64,000 nt of DNA from Aurantimonas manganoxydans SI85-9A1. Its GTDB lineage: Bacteria; Pseudomonadota; Alphaproteobacteria; Rhizobiales; Rhizobiaceae. Where the stretch lies: contig NZ_CH672387.1 of assembly GCF_000153465.1 (NCBI RefSeq), positions 150,179 to 214,178 of the forward strand, given 5' to 3'. Both the position numbers and the translations under genes were made by a program. Position 1 is the stretch's first letter, and each line of letters starts with the position of its first letter. Of this stretch, positions 47,814-57,512 are shown piece after piece. Below the pieces are notes generated by a model. It had not been told where the DNA came from and ran no database searches. It saw only the letters and a list, made by a program, of their open reading frames with translations.

Positions 47814-48812
47814 GTGTCATTGATCAAGAAACTCGCTCTGGGGCTTGCTGCCTGTGGGTTCTCGCTTGCTGGCGCCACGGCCGGCGCACAGGCCATGGAC
47901 CTGCGTTACGCCCATGTGGGCTCGGAAGGTGACATCCAGCATTGGTATGCGGAACGTGCGAAGGAGCGCATTCCGGAGGCGACGGAGGAGCGCGTCACCG
48001 TCACCGTATTCCCGAATTCGCAGCTCGGCGGCGTGCAGGAACTGATCGACGGCGTCCGCAGTGGCTCGATCTCCATGGGCCACCATGAATTCGCCTCGCT
48101 GGCGCAGCTCGTCGACGACATCGCGGTGTTCTCGGCACCCTTCGTCTATCGCGACGGCGCCCATGCTCTGGCCGCCACAGATCCGCAGACCTCCGACGTC
48201 ATGCAGGAATTCAACGAGCAGCTCGTCGAGAAGGGCGGGATGCGCATCATCGGCCGGCTGTTCCGCGGCGCCCGGCAGATGACCGCCAATCAGGCGGTCA
48301 GGACGCCGGCCGATCTGGAGGGCAAGCCCTTCCGCGGCGTGCCGCTGCAGCTGTGGACGACGATGGTCTCCGGCTTCGGCGCCATCCCGACCCCGGTCGA
48401 GGTCAGCGAGCTGCCGACCGCCCTGATGACCGGCATGGTCGTCGGTCAGGAAAACCCGCTCACCATGATCAACGCCAATGGCCTCTACGAGGTGCAGACC
48501 CACGTCATGCTGACCGGCCACATGCAGAACGTGCTGCCGGTCTTCATCAACGAGGATGTCTGGCAGTCGATCGACGAGAAGGACCAGACCGCAATCCTGG
48601 AAACCCTCGACACACTGGCGGACGAGACCCTCGAAAAGGCGATGACGGCGGAGAAGGAGCTCGTCGGCGAACTGACCGACAAGGGCATGACCTTCATCAC
48701 CGAAGCCGACGGCCTCGACATCGAGGCCTTCCGCGCCGGCGTCGACGCACAGGTCGCCAAGGACTTCCCGAGCTGGGGTCCGTACATGGAGCGCATCCGC
48801 GCCATCCAGTAG
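47814..48812 (+). CDS. dctP: TRAP transporter solute-binding protein, DctP family
   Basis: The 332-residue periplasmic protein starts at a GTG at 47814, placed after a GGAGGAAA site; the frame's earlier ATG lies inside the operator. Its Sec signal is VSLIKKLALGLAACGFSLAGATAGAQA. The ligand loop contains the family arginine near RTPADLEGKPFRGVPLQLW, and VGQENP is the usual DctP phrase. It feeds the DctQM pair downstream. The first 4 kb on the other side of the promoter encode sugar-acid enzymes, so a sugar acid is the likely ligand. Confidence 0.94.
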   Translation: MSLIKKLALGLAACGFSLAGATAGAQAMDLRYAHVGSEGDIQHWYAERAKERIPEATEERVTVTVFPNSQLGGVQELIDGVRSGSISMGHHEFASLAQLVDDIAVFSAPFVYRDGAHALAATDPQTSDVMQEFNEQLVEKGGMRIIGRLFRGARQMTANQAVRTPADLEGKPFRGVPLQLWTTMVSGFGAIPTPVEVSELPTALMTGMVVGQENPLTMINANGLYEVQTHVMLTGHMQNVLPVFINEDVWQSIDEKDQTAILETLDTLADETLEKAMTAEKELVGELTDKGMTFITEADGLDIEAFRAGVDAQVAKDFPSWGPYMERIRAIQ

Positions 48813-48831
48813 GCCACGATCGACAACCCGC

Positions 48832-48860
48832 GAACCCCTGCCGCCTGCCGGTGGGGGTTC
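48832..48860 (+). promoter_or_regulatory. Intercistronic hairpin after the second dctP
   Basis: Perfect 7-bp arms GAACCCC (48832-48838) and GGGGTTC (48854-48860) lie between the dctP stop (48812) and the dctQ start (48879). No T-run of note follows. Confidence 0.5.
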
Positions 48861-48878
48861 CCTGCCGTGGATTGTGCC

Positions 48879-49460
48879 ATGAGCGATCTCAATTCAAACG
48901 ACTATCTCGACGTCACCCATGCCGATGCCCGGGTGGGCACGGCCGACCGCGTTCTCGAACCGGTCCGGCGGGTGTTCCGCGCCGTTTCGGTGCTGCTTCT
49001 GGCGGTGATGATCGGGCTGCCGGTGCTGCAGGTGGTGCTGCGGCAGTTCTTCTTGCGACCCTTCATGGGCGCCGAGGAACTGGCGCGGTTCATGCTGATC
49101 TGCGTGGTGTTCGTGACGCTGCCCTATGTCGTCTCGTCCGGGGCCTCGATCCGCATGGAAGAGGTGCTGTCGGCCCTGCCCGAGCGGCTGCGCCGGGTGC
49201 TGCGTGTCGCGATCCCGGCCACCGGCGGCCTCGCCTTCGCGGTGGCCGCGACCTCGGTCGCCATCGCCACGCTGCGCAATCTCGACAATGCGACGCCGAC
49301 GCTGAACATCCCCTACTGGATCTTCTTCGCGTCCGGCTTCCTCGGTCTGACGCTGGCGGCCGTCGAATGCGCGCTGCAGACCCTGAAGGCCTGGCGTCAT
49401 GACCCCCTCTACGTGACCTTCGCGCAGGAACAGCCGAGCGAAGACGTGGTGCACATCTAG
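48879..49460 (+). CDS. dctQ: TRAP transporter small membrane subunit, DctQ family
   Basis: The 193-residue protein has four hydrophobic segments and the DctQ motif MIGLPVLQVVLRQFFLRPFMGAEELARF near residues 45-72. I chose the ATG at 48879; a GTG four codons upstream is also possible. It pairs with the DctM at 49489. Confidence 0.9.
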   Translation: MSDLNSNDYLDVTHADARVGTADRVLEPVRRVFRAVSVLLLAVMIGLPVLQVVLRQFFLRPFMGAEELARFMLICVVFVTLPYVVSSGASIRMEEVLSALPERLRRVLRVAIPATGGLAFAVAATSVAIATLRNLDNATPTLNIPYWIFFASGFLGLTLAAVECALQTLKAWRHDPLYVTFAQEQPSEDVVHI

Positions 49461-49488
49461 GGCCACGCGCCCGCACGAGGCCTATTCG

Positions 49489-50769
49489 ATGAGCAGTTTC
49501 GCAATCCTGGGCGGCTTCGCGCTGTCCTTCCTTCTGGGCTGGCCGGTGGTGCTGGCCATCCTGATCCCGTCGGTGCTGTACGTCCTTCTCGGCAACATCC
49601 CGATTGAGCTGATCGGCCAGCGGATGAGCTACGCGCTGGATTCCTTCCCGCTGGTGGCGGTGCCGATCTTTATCTTCGTCGGCAATCTGATGAACCAGGC
49701 CGGCATCACCGAGCGCATCTTCAAGTTCGCCGACACGCTGGTCGGCCGGGTGCCAGGCGGTCTCGGCCAGGTCAACGTCGTTTCCAGCCTGATCTTTTCG
49801 GGCATGAGCGGCGCGGCGCTCGCCGATGTCGGCGGCCTCGGCAAGATCGAGGTCAAGGCGATGGCCGAGCGTGGCTTCGACCGCGGCTTTGCCGGCGCCC
49901 TGACCGGCGCCTCGGCGGTGGTCGGCCCGATCTTCCCGCCGTCGATCCCGCTGATCATCTACGGCTCGGTGACCAGCGTCTCGATCGTGCAGTTGCTGCT
50001 CGCCGGCATCATTCCGGCGATCATGTGCGTGATCCTTTTGATGATCACCGTGGCGATCCTCGCCTATCGCCACGACTTCCCGCGTTCGGAGCGGTGGCCG
50101 ACCCTGCGCGAACTGGGCACCGACTTCGTGCCCGCGCTGCCCGCCCTGATGACCCCGGTGCTGCTCGTCGCCGGCATGTTGCTCGGCTACTTCACGCCGA
50201 CGGAAGCGGCGGCGGTCACGGTGGTCTACGTGCTTCTGATCAGCGGTCTCGTCTATCGCACGCTCACCGTCGAGCATCTTCTGAGCTCCGCCTACGAGAC
50301 GGTGAAGAGCAGTTCGGCCATCCTGATCATCGTTGCCGCCGCGTCGATCTTCGGATGGATCCTGGCGATCGAGCAGATCCCTCAGATGGCCGCCCGCTGG
50401 CTGCTGACCGTCAGCACCGACCCGCTGATGCTGCTCCTGGTGGTCAACATCCTGTTGCTGATCGTCGGCATGTTCCTGGATTCGACCACGGCGACGCTGC
50501 TGGTTGTGCCGATCATCGCGCAGCCGCTGCACATGGCCGGCGTCGACCCGGTGCATCTGGGCATCGTGACGATCTTCAACCTGATGCTGGGCCTCCTGAC
50601 CCCGCCGATGGGTCTGGCGCTGTTCCTGCTCAGCGACATCACGCGGGTGTCGATGCGGCAGATCCTGATCAAGATGATGCCGCTCTATGTGCCGCTGGTG
50701 CTGACGCTGGTCATCCTGACGGTGTTCCCGGAAGTCTCGCTCTGGCTGCCGAAGATGATCCGCAACTAG
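49489..50769 (+). CDS. dctM: TRAP transporter large permease subunit, DctM family
   Basis: The 426-residue polytopic protein shows DctM motifs SFPLVAVPIFIFVGNLMN, FSGMSGAALADVGGLG, GPIFPPSIPLIIYG and TPPMGLALFLL, with about twelve membrane segments. It is the channel of the second TRAP system and the last gene of its operon. Confidence 0.95.
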   Translation: MSSFAILGGFALSFLLGWPVVLAILIPSVLYVLLGNIPIELIGQRMSYALDSFPLVAVPIFIFVGNLMNQAGITERIFKFADTLVGRVPGGLGQVNVVSSLIFSGMSGAALADVGGLGKIEVKAMAERGFDRGFAGALTGASAVVGPIFPPSIPLIIYGSVTSVSIVQLLLAGIIPAIMCVILLMITVAILAYRHDFPRSERWPTLRELGTDFVPALPALMTPVLLVAGMLLGYFTPTEAAAVTVVYVLLISGLVYRTLTVEHLLSSAYETVKSSSAILIIVAAASIFGWILAIEQIPQMAARWLLTVSTDPLMLLLVVNILLLIVGMFLDSTTATLLVVPIIAQPLHMAGVDPVHLGIVTIFNLMLGLLTPPMGLALFLLSDITRVSMRQILIKMMPLYVPLVLTLVILTVFPEVSLWLPKMIRN

Positions 50770-50874
50770 GCGGCGTATCCACCGCCGAACGGCAACCAGG
50801 CACCGCACGTCTTCGACCCTGCCGGAACCCGGCGGGGTCGTTGCCGTTTGGCCCTCGCAATGGAAAGGGCCGAC

Positions 50875-51366
50875 ATGGACAGCCGCGAGCGCAGGAGTGG
50901 GAAGCGGGCGCGGTCGCCCCGGATCGACCGGCTGTTCGTCTATGGGGCGATGCTGCCGCTGCTCACCGGCGCGCTGATTCTGTGGTTCGCGCCGGAGGCC
51001 CAGTCCTTCCTGGCGCTGAATCTCACCCTGTTCTGGGGCGCATCCGTGCTGATGTTCGTTGCCGGCGTGCGGCGCGGGGCGAGCCTGCGCCAGCCGGGCG
51101 GTGCGGCGATTGCCGAGATCGTCGTCATGATCGGGCTGTTTCTCGCCGGCGTCGCCAGCCTCGTGGCGACCATCTGGGCGTTTCCGCTGGCCGCCGCGCT
51201 TCTGCAGATCGCCGGCTTTGCCAGTCTCGGGATCCTCGACCGAATCGCCGCACCCAACGACGACGGGCAGCCGTCGGTCGAGCGGTTGCGGCCGTTGCAG
51301 ATCTGCGCTCCGATCGCGGTGATTGCCGCGGTGGCGATCTGGATCTGGCGGAGCCCGTTTCTCTAG
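50875..51366 (+). CDS. DUF3429 family membrane protein
   Basis: The 163-residue protein has about five hydrophobic segments (the first near residues 21-40) and fits the DUF3429 family, whose role is unknown. The ATG at 50875 is chosen for the GGAAAGGG site directly before it. It lies between the TRAP operon and the tspO-like gene on the same strand. Confidence 0.8.
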   Translation: MDSRERRSGKRARSPRIDRLFVYGAMLPLLTGALILWFAPEAQSFLALNLTLFWGASVLMFVAGVRRGASLRQPGGAAIAEIVVMIGLFLAGVASLVATIWAFPLAAALLQIAGFASLGILDRIAAPNDDGQPSVERLRPLQICAPIAVIAAVAIWIWRSPFL

Positions 51367-51464
51367 ACAATCCGTCGCGGATTTCCGTGATCCGCACCAC
51401 CTATATCCGGTGGGCGTCCGCCCCTGCGGATGGCGCCACGATCCAATCCGATCGGGAGATCATC

Positions 51465-51944
51465 ATGAGCCTTGCGGCGATCGCCAGCCTTCTCGTCTTC
51501 ATCGCCATCGTCGCGGTCGTCGCCATCAGCGGCGTGGTGTTCAAGCCGGGGCCCTGGTACGCGCGCCTCGACAAGCCGGGCTGGACGCCGCCGAACCTCG
51601 CCTTTCCGATCGTCTGGACACTTCTCTATTTGATGATCGCGGTGGCCGGCTGGCGGGTCTACGAGGCCGCCGGCCTGGTGGCGCTGCCTTTCGCCGTCTA
51701 CGGCCTGCAGCTTGTCCTCAACGCCGCCTGGTCGGGCCTGTTCTTCGGCCTGCACCGGCCGGGTCTCGCCTTTGCCGACGTCGTGGCGATGGCCGGCGTG
51801 ATCGCCGTGAACATCGCGCTGTTCGCGCCGATCGATGCGATCGCGGCCTGGCTGTTGGTGCCGTATCTGGCATGGGCCGGGCTGGCCGCGTGCCTCAATT
51901 ATTCGGTCTGGCGTCGCAATCCCGGCGCGTTCGCGGACGCCTGA
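51465..51944 (+). CDS. tspO: TspO/MBR family tryptophan-rich sensory protein
   Basis: The 159-residue protein has five membrane segments and the family motifs KPGPWYARLDKPGWTPPN, FPIVWTLLYLMIAVAGW and LNAAWSGLFFGLHRP. TspO proteins bind porphyrins and, in alphaproteobacteria, modulate tetrapyrrole-related and stress gene expression. It converges on a Tad-type gene 25 bases away; a weak stem (about 51953-51969) lies in the gap. Confidence 0.93.
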   Translation: MSLAAIASLLVFIAIVAVVAISGVVFKPGPWYARLDKPGWTPPNLAFPIVWTLLYLMIAVAGWRVYEAAGLVALPFAVYGLQLVLNAAWSGLFFGLHRPGLAFADVVAMAGVIAVNIALFAPIDAIAAWLLVPYLAWAGLAACLNYSVWRRNPGAFADA

Positions 51945-51969
51945 GACAGGCTCCCGTCGCAGCGGGGGC

Positions 51970-53316
51970 TTACTTGCTGAGTGCGATATTGCCGCCGACC
52001 GGGCCGACGCCGGCCGGGACCGGCACGTCGGAATCGGCGTAATTGGCGTTGAGGACCAGTTTCACGCCCGAGGTGACGGTGATCTTGTCCGCAATGAGCG
52101 CCGTCCAGTCCGAGAACTCGCCGACATTGGACTTGCAGCCGGGCGAGCCCGTATCGGCCGTATCGTCGGCGGCGGTGATGTCGCACTTGCCATCGGCATT
52201 CTTGTCGCCGCCGATGGTGAGCTCGTCATGGGGCAGGTAGATCGTGCCGATCATGCGCCGGGCGTTGGCGCTTTCGATCTTGAAGCTGCGGCCGCTGTCC
52301 TTCTCGCTGTCGGCATAGATCAGGATGCCGGCCATCGGCCCGTCCTTCGCGGCCGACAGGGAAATCGACGAATCGTTTTTCAGATCGAGGCTGGACGTCT
52401 TGCCGATGAAGACGAGGCTGACATCATCGCCGGTGATCTCGGTCCCCTTGTGGAGCTTCACCTGAGCGTCCCAGAAGATGTAGGTGCCGGGCCGCAGGGT
52501 GATCTTCGAGCCGCTGACCTGGAGATTGCCGCAATAGGTGCCGGGCCACAGGATCTGGTTGTTGTTCGAGATCTTCTGGTTCTTGTGATCGCATTTCGTG
52601 GGGACCGGCGGAATGCGCGAGGACAGGGGATCGCTGACAGCCGGGCAATCGGTCAGCGGCAAGGGTTCGTAGTTCGACTCGATCCCGTCATAGCCGCCGG
52701 AGGAGCAGGCGAGTTCGCTCGAAAGCTTCGCCACCTTGGTGACCGACAGGCCGCTGGGGTCGATCGAGTTGGAATAGACCGCGCAATCGGCCGCCTGGAC
52801 CTGGGCATTGCCCGAAATGTCGATGGCCCTTTTGCCTTCGCCGGTCAGGCCGATCATGCAGATGCGGCCGCCGCCGGCGATGCGGGCCGTGGCGCTGGCC
52901 GTCAGCGCGCCGATCGCACCGGTCAGGTCGGGCATGGGCAGCGACGTGCCGAAATCCTTGTTGAGGGTGACCGTGACCTCGGTGGAGATCGCCGATTCCG
53001 CAGCCGTCGCATCCGATCGGCCGCCGATCTTGACGTCGATCGAGACGCCTTCCGCCTGATTGCCGAGATTGGTCATGGCAAAGGAATAGGCGACGCTCTT
53101 CAGCACCTCCGGCCGGCTGTTGGCCATGTAGAGTTCACGCGCGGCCGCCAGTGCCGCGCTGTCGGCGGCGCTTTGCAGGCGGGAATGGGCGGAGTGGGCG
53201 GTCGACAGGTTGACGACGCTGCCCATGATGAAAATCAGGAGCGGCGCGAGCAAGGCCACGATCGTGGCGACATTGCCCTGGGTCGAGGCTGCGAAGGCAT
53301 TCAGACGCTGCGTCAT
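51970..53316 (-). CDS. Pilus assembly TadE/TadG-like protein
   Basis: The 448-residue protein has the Tad N-terminus typical of TadG: QGNVATIVALLAPLLIFIMGSVVNL (about residues 13-37) followed by SRLQSAADSAALAAAREL. A single membrane anchor is followed by a large extracytoplasmic part with many cysteines and repeated polar turns, where a von Willebrand A-like fold is not obvious. No tad pilus genes are nearby, so it is an orphan. It might act in surface attachment. Confidence 0.82.
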   Translation of the reverse strand: MTQRLNAFAASTQGNVATIVALLAPLLIFIMGSVVNLSTAHSAHSRLQSAADSAALAAARELYMANSRPEVLKSVAYSFAMTNLGNQAEGVSIDVKIGGRSDATAAESAISTEVTVTLNKDFGTSLPMPDLTGAIGALTASATARIAGGGRICMIGLTGEGKRAIDISGNAQVQAADCAVYSNSIDPSGLSVTKVAKLSSELACSSGGYDGIESNYEPLPLTDCPAVSDPLSSRIPPVPTKCDHKNQKISNNNQILWPGTYCGNLQVSGSKITLRPGTYIFWDAQVKLHKGTEITGDDVSLVFIGKTSSLDLKNDSSISLSAAKDGPMAGILIYADSEKDSGRSFKIESANARRMIGTIYLPHDELTIGGDKNADGKCDITAADDTADTGSPGCKSNVGEFSDWTALIADKITVTSGVKLVLNANYADSDVPVPAGVGPVGGNIALSK

Positions 53317-53466
53317 GTCATGCCTCCTCTGTCAGGGTGCCGGTCGTGGTGAGATGACGAATTTTTCTTAGCTCACAAGCCTTTAGGACGAGGTGAATCC
53401 GGCGTTTCGCATTTGAGCTTTCGCGTGTCCAAGGATGCGTCCGGGCGGTGGTGTCCCGGACCGCCT

Positions 53467-56226
53467 TCATGCCGACTGCTCGGCTGGATCGGCGTCCGGC
53501 GTTATCGCGATCGCCGCCAGGGCGGCATGACTGTCGGCCAGTGTGGCTGTGATGTCGTCGAGCATGCCGGGCGCGATCGGCTCGCCCGCCTGGGCCGCCG
53601 CCTCGACCGCGCCGCAGAACCCGGCTGCACGGGCGGCACCGGCGCTGTTGCACATGGATTTCAGCGCGTGCGCCAGCCGGGCCGTATCCTCGCTGCCCGT
53701 GGCGACGGCCTCCCGGAGGTCGGCGAGCGCCTTCGGCGCGTTGGCCGCGAACAGGCCGACGATCTTCTGCAGAACCGCCGGACCGCTTCGCTTCACCAGC
53801 GATGCCAGCATGTCCAGAGTTGCCGGATCGAGGAGGGGACCGCTCGCAGGGGCCGAGGCGTCGGTGGACGGGCCGTCCGGCTTCGACCCGGGCTGGTCGC
53901 TCGCCGGGCGGGTGCCGGCAAAGTCGCCGAGGACCCGCGAGATCTGGGGGATCGTGAAGGGCTTGGTCAGATAGGCGTTCATGCCCGCGCTCTGCCACTC
54001 GCCAGCGCTGCCCGGGTCCTTGTGGGCGGTCAGCGCGACGATGGTCGCGGGCTGGCGGCCGGCATGCCGCTCGCCCTCGCGGATGAGGCGCGTCGCGGTG
54101 AAACCGTCCATGCCGGGCATGGAGCAGTCCATGAAGATGATGTCGTAGGCGTCGCGCTCGCTCATCGCCACGGCGGTCTCGCCGCTCTCGGCCAGCGCCG
54201 CGGTGACGCCGAGCGTGGCCAGGGCTTCCTTCAGCACCTCGCGATTGACCGCGACATCGTCCACCGCAAGGACGCGCAGGCCGGACATGTCGGGCAGTAT
54301 CGCCGCGGTCTCCATGGCCGGCGTGTCGTCGCGCAGGGCCGCAAAATCGCCGGTCGCGAGCGCCTGCACCAGATGATCGATCTCGCTGCGGCGCAGCGGC
54401 AGCGCCATGGCCCCCGCGACCGTGATGTCGGCGCTCTCGCCCTCGGCGATGCGGGCGTCGCTGGCGCGCAGCACCACGATCGGCCCATGCGCGGTGAAGG
54501 AAGCGGTCGCCAGATGCGCCTCGCGCGTCAGGACCAGCGCCGGGGAGGGGCCGGTTGCGTCGCCGCGCAGAACCGTGGCGCCGCGCCGGGTCAGAAGGGT
54601 GGCGGTCGCTTCGGCGGTGATCGGGTCGGCGTCGAGAAGCCGGATCGTGCGGCCCGAAAGGCTCTGCGGCCGGAGCGCGGGGCGGTGGATCTCCAGCGCG
54701 ACCTCGAAGCCGAAGCAGGAGCCGACGCCTTCCTCGCTGGTCACCCGCACGGTGCCGCCCATGGCCTCCACCAGCTGCTTGGAGATCGCGAGACCCAGGC
54801 CGGTGCCGCCGAACTTGCGGGTGATCGTCTGGTCGGCCTGGGTAAAGCGGCCGAACAGCTTGCCCAGCTTGTCGGCGGGAATGCCGATGCCGGTGTCGCG
54901 GATGGTGAACCCCAGCATCGGAGGCCCACCGGCGTCCTCGGCCGCAACGCATTCGACCGCGATGGTGACGCCGCCGGTCTCGGTGAATTTCAGGGCGTTG
55001 TTGACGAGGTTCGTCAGCACCTGGGAGATGCGGACCGGATCGCCGATCACCTCGGCCGGCACGTCGACGTCGATCATCGTGGCGATCGACAGGGATTTCT
55101 CGCGCGCCTTTTCGGCGAACAGGCTGGCGACGTCCTCGACCAGGGTGTCGACCGACAGCGGAATTTCTTCCAGGTCGAGCCGGCCGGCCTCGATCTTGGA
55201 CATGTCCAGAATGTCGTTGAGGATGTTCAGGAGCCCGCGCCCGGAGCGCAGGATGATCTCCGCGTGACGCAGATAGCGGCTCGGGATCGGCGCCGCCGAC
55301 AGCATCTCCGCCATGACCAGCATGCCGTTCATCGGGGTGCGGATCTCGTGGCTCACCGTGGCGAGGAATTCCGACTTCGCGGCATTGGCCCGCTCGGCCT
55401 CGTCCTTGGCGCTGCGCATTTCGGCTGTGCGCAGGGTGACCGTGTCCTCCAGCGTTTCGCGGTGGCGCTGCAGCAGCCGGTCGCGTTCGTCGATGCGGGC
55501 AAACATGTCGTTGAAGGCCCCGGAGAGAACGCCGACCTCGTCGTTCGAGACCACCCGCAGTCGCTTCGACAGGTCCGAACGCTCGCCGATATCGGCGAAC
55601 TCGCCTGCGAGGGCACGCAGCGGATTGATGATCCGGGCGATCCGCACCCAAGCAACCAGAACCGTCACCGCGAGGACGGATGCCCCGACCAGGAGCGAGA
55701 TCAGGAGATTGTGGAGATACAGGCCGCGCAGCCAGGCGATGTCGGCATGGATGGCGATCGTGCCGACGACGATGCCGCCCTTGCGGACGGGAGCGGCCCC
55801 GGTGATCGTGTCGGCGAAGAACACCGACGTCAGCGTCCCGTCGCCGAGACTGCGATCGGTGCTGACGAGGGCTTCCGAGGTTCCGATCTCGGCCACCGTC
55901 CGGCCCTCGGAATCGGCCGCGCTGGCGTAGCGCACATGGGCCAGGTCACGGATCCCGCGCAGGACCTCCAGCGTGCCGCGGCGGTCGTTCTTGGCGATGG
56001 CATTGGAGGCGGCGGCGGCGAAAGCGGCGGCCGAGCTCTTCAGGCGGTCCTCTTCGGCGGTGACCGTCTGGCGGAAATCCTGGAAGACGAAGAAGCCCAC
56101 CGTGCTGGTGACGCCGACCATGACCGCCAGCACGACGACCAGCGACAGGCGGAACCCGAGGGAGCGCCAGAGTCGGACCCGCGGGGCGGGGGCCTGTCGT
56201 GATGCGGGCATGGGTCTATCCTGCAC
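53467..56226 (-). CDS. Hybrid sensor histidine kinase with REC and Hpt domains
   Basis: The 919-residue kinase has membrane segments near 26-48 and 172-193 around a periplasmic loop, a HAMP domain (about 195-250), HisKA with His293 in VSHEIRTPMNG, and an ATPase domain with NNALKF, DTGIGIP and GGTGLGLAIS (to about 512). Next come a receiver-like region (527-620) that lacks the acidic pocket, a true receiver with Asp700 and Lys755, and an Hpt domain with His853 in LAHALKSMCNSAGA. The layout is BarA-like. It could phosphorylate an unlinked or neighbouring response regulator; the REC-EAL gene next door is the natural candidate. Confidence 0.95.
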   Translation of the reverse strand: MQDRPMPASRQAPAPRVRLWRSLGFRLSLVVVLAVMVGVTSTVGFFVFQDFRQTVTAEEDRLKSSAAAFAAAASNAIAKNDRRGTLEVLRGIRDLAHVRYASAADSEGRTVAEIGTSEALVSTDRSLGDGTLTSVFFADTITGAAPVRKGGIVVGTIAIHADIAWLRGLYLHNLLISLLVGASVLAVTVLVAWVRIARIINPLRALAGEFADIGERSDLSKRLRVVSNDEVGVLSGAFNDMFARIDERDRLLQRHRETLEDTVTLRTAEMRSAKDEAERANAAKSEFLATVSHEIRTPMNGMLVMAEMLSAAPIPSRYLRHAEIILRSGRGLLNILNDILDMSKIEAGRLDLEEIPLSVDTLVEDVASLFAEKAREKSLSIATMIDVDVPAEVIGDPVRISQVLTNLVNNALKFTETGGVTIAVECVAAEDAGGPPMLGFTIRDTGIGIPADKLGKLFGRFTQADQTITRKFGGTGLGLAISKQLVEAMGGTVRVTSEEGVGSCFGFEVALEIHRPALRPQSLSGRTIRLLDADPITAEATATLLTRRGATVLRGDATGPSPALVLTREAHLATASFTAHGPIVVLRASDARIAEGESADITVAGAMALPLRRSEIDHLVQALATGDFAALRDDTPAMETAAILPDMSGLRVLAVDDVAVNREVLKEALATLGVTAALAESGETAVAMSERDAYDIIFMDCSMPGMDGFTATRLIREGERHAGRQPATIVALTAHKDPGSAGEWQSAGMNAYLTKPFTIPQISRVLGDFAGTRPASDQPGSKPDGPSTDASAPASGPLLDPATLDMLASLVKRSGPAVLQKIVGLFAANAPKALADLREAVATGSEDTARLAHALKSMCNSAGAARAAGFCGAVEAAAQAGEPIAPGMLDDITATLADSHAALAAIAITPDADPAEQSA

Positions 56227-56315
56227 GCAAGCTCTGGCGCCACCGTGATCGCGGCAGCGTCACGGCCGGACAGGCCGGCCCGGCAGCGCAACCGGTTTGT
56301 CGCCCGGCCACCGGG

Positions 56316-57512
56316 TCAGGCCGACCCGAACCGGCGCGAGGCATGCGCGAAGTCGGTGAGGACGAAGGCGTCGGCGGCGGGCAGCGGCTTGCTGTAGAGA
56401 TAGCCCTGGACGATGTGGATGCCGGCCTCGCGGACGATGGCGAGCTCCTCGCTCGTCTCGACCCCCTCGGCCACCACAGCCATGCCCAGATCCTTCGCCG
56501 TGATCGCGGTGTTCTCCAGGAAACGCCGCGAGATGCGGTCGTGGACGCAGGCCTGGACGATGGATCGGTCGACCTTCAGCTCGCTGAACGGACACAGGCG
56601 CAGCAGCGCGAAATTGGCGCTGCCGGTGCCGTAATCGTCGATCGAGACGCCGAAGCCCGCCATGCGCGCCCGCGTCAGGATCTCGATCATGTCGGTCATC
56701 GAGCTGGGCAGGGCGGTTTCGGTCAGCTCGAAGGTGATGCCGGACGGGGCGAGGTCGCGCTCGGCCGCCAGACCGAACAGCGCCGGCATGACATGGGGCA
56801 CCTCGATGATCCGGGCATCGAGATTGATCGAGACGCGGCGCGTGACGCCCTTGGCCCGCCATGCGGCGATGTCGTCCATGACCCGCGTCGCGATCTCGAT
56901 GGTCAGGGGGGGAAGGTCGGCCTCGCGAAGACCGGGATGGAAGACCGCCTGCGGCCCCAGGATCTCGCCGCCGACGGTATCGAGACGGATCAGCGCCTCG
57001 AGGCCGGTGACTTCCAGCGAGACGAGATCCACCTGGGGCTGGTAATAGGGCAGCAGCGTTCCGCGCGCGGTGGTGGACGCTGCGCCGCTGGCCGGGCCCC
57101 TGGCAGGCTTCTGCGTCTGCGAACGGGCCTCGCAGGTCTCCAGGAGCGCAACGAAATCGGCTGTCCGGATCGGCTTCTTCAGGGAGCCGCAGATGTGCAC
57201 GCCGAGCATCTCGCCCATGCGGCGAGCCGCGTCGAGAATGGCCTCGGATTCGCCGCTCGACAGCAGCACGGCGCCGCCATAGCCCTGCTCGCCGAGGCTG
57301 CGCAGATAGGCCAGGCCGTCCATCTTCGGCATGTTCAGGTCGAGCACGATGACGTCGATCGGATGGCGTGCGGCACGCAGCGCCGCCAGTCCCTCGACGC
57401 CGTCGCAGGCCGTCGTCACCGTATGGTCACCCAGGGACAGCACGACGCTCTCGGCCACTGCGAGAAAGACGGGGTCGTCGTCAACGACGAGAATATGATG
57501 CGCAGTCGCCAT
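56316..57512 (-). CDS. Response regulator with EAL c-di-GMP phosphodiesterase output
   Basis: The 398-residue protein has a receiver domain (acidic VVDDDP, phosphoacceptor Asp in VLDLNMPKMDG, lysine in SLKKPIR) and a C-terminal EAL domain. The key EAL residues look intact: GLEALIRL, INLDAR, ELTET, DDYGTG, LKVDRS, AEGVE and QGYLY. It should hydrolyse c-di-GMP under phosphorylation control. It lies 89 bases upstream of the hybrid kinase gene on the same strand, so they are probably a functional pair. Confidence 0.93.
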   Translation of the reverse strand: MATAHHILVVDDDPVFLAVAESVVLSLGDHTVTTACDGVEGLAALRAARHPIDVIVLDLNMPKMDGLAYLRSLGEQGYGGAVLLSSGESEAILDAARRMGEMLGVHICGSLKKPIRTADFVALLETCEARSQTQKPARGPASGAASTTARGTLLPYYQPQVDLVSLEVTGLEALIRLDTVGGEILGPQAVFHPGLREADLPPLTIEIATRVMDDIAAWRAKGVTRRVSINLDARIIEVPHVMPALFGLAAERDLAPSGITFELTETALPSSMTDMIEILTRARMAGFGVSIDDYGTGSANFALLRLCPFSELKVDRSIVQACVHDRISRRFLENTAITAKDLGMAVVAEGVETSEELAIVREAGIHIVQGYLYSKPLPAADAFVLTDFAHASRRFGSA

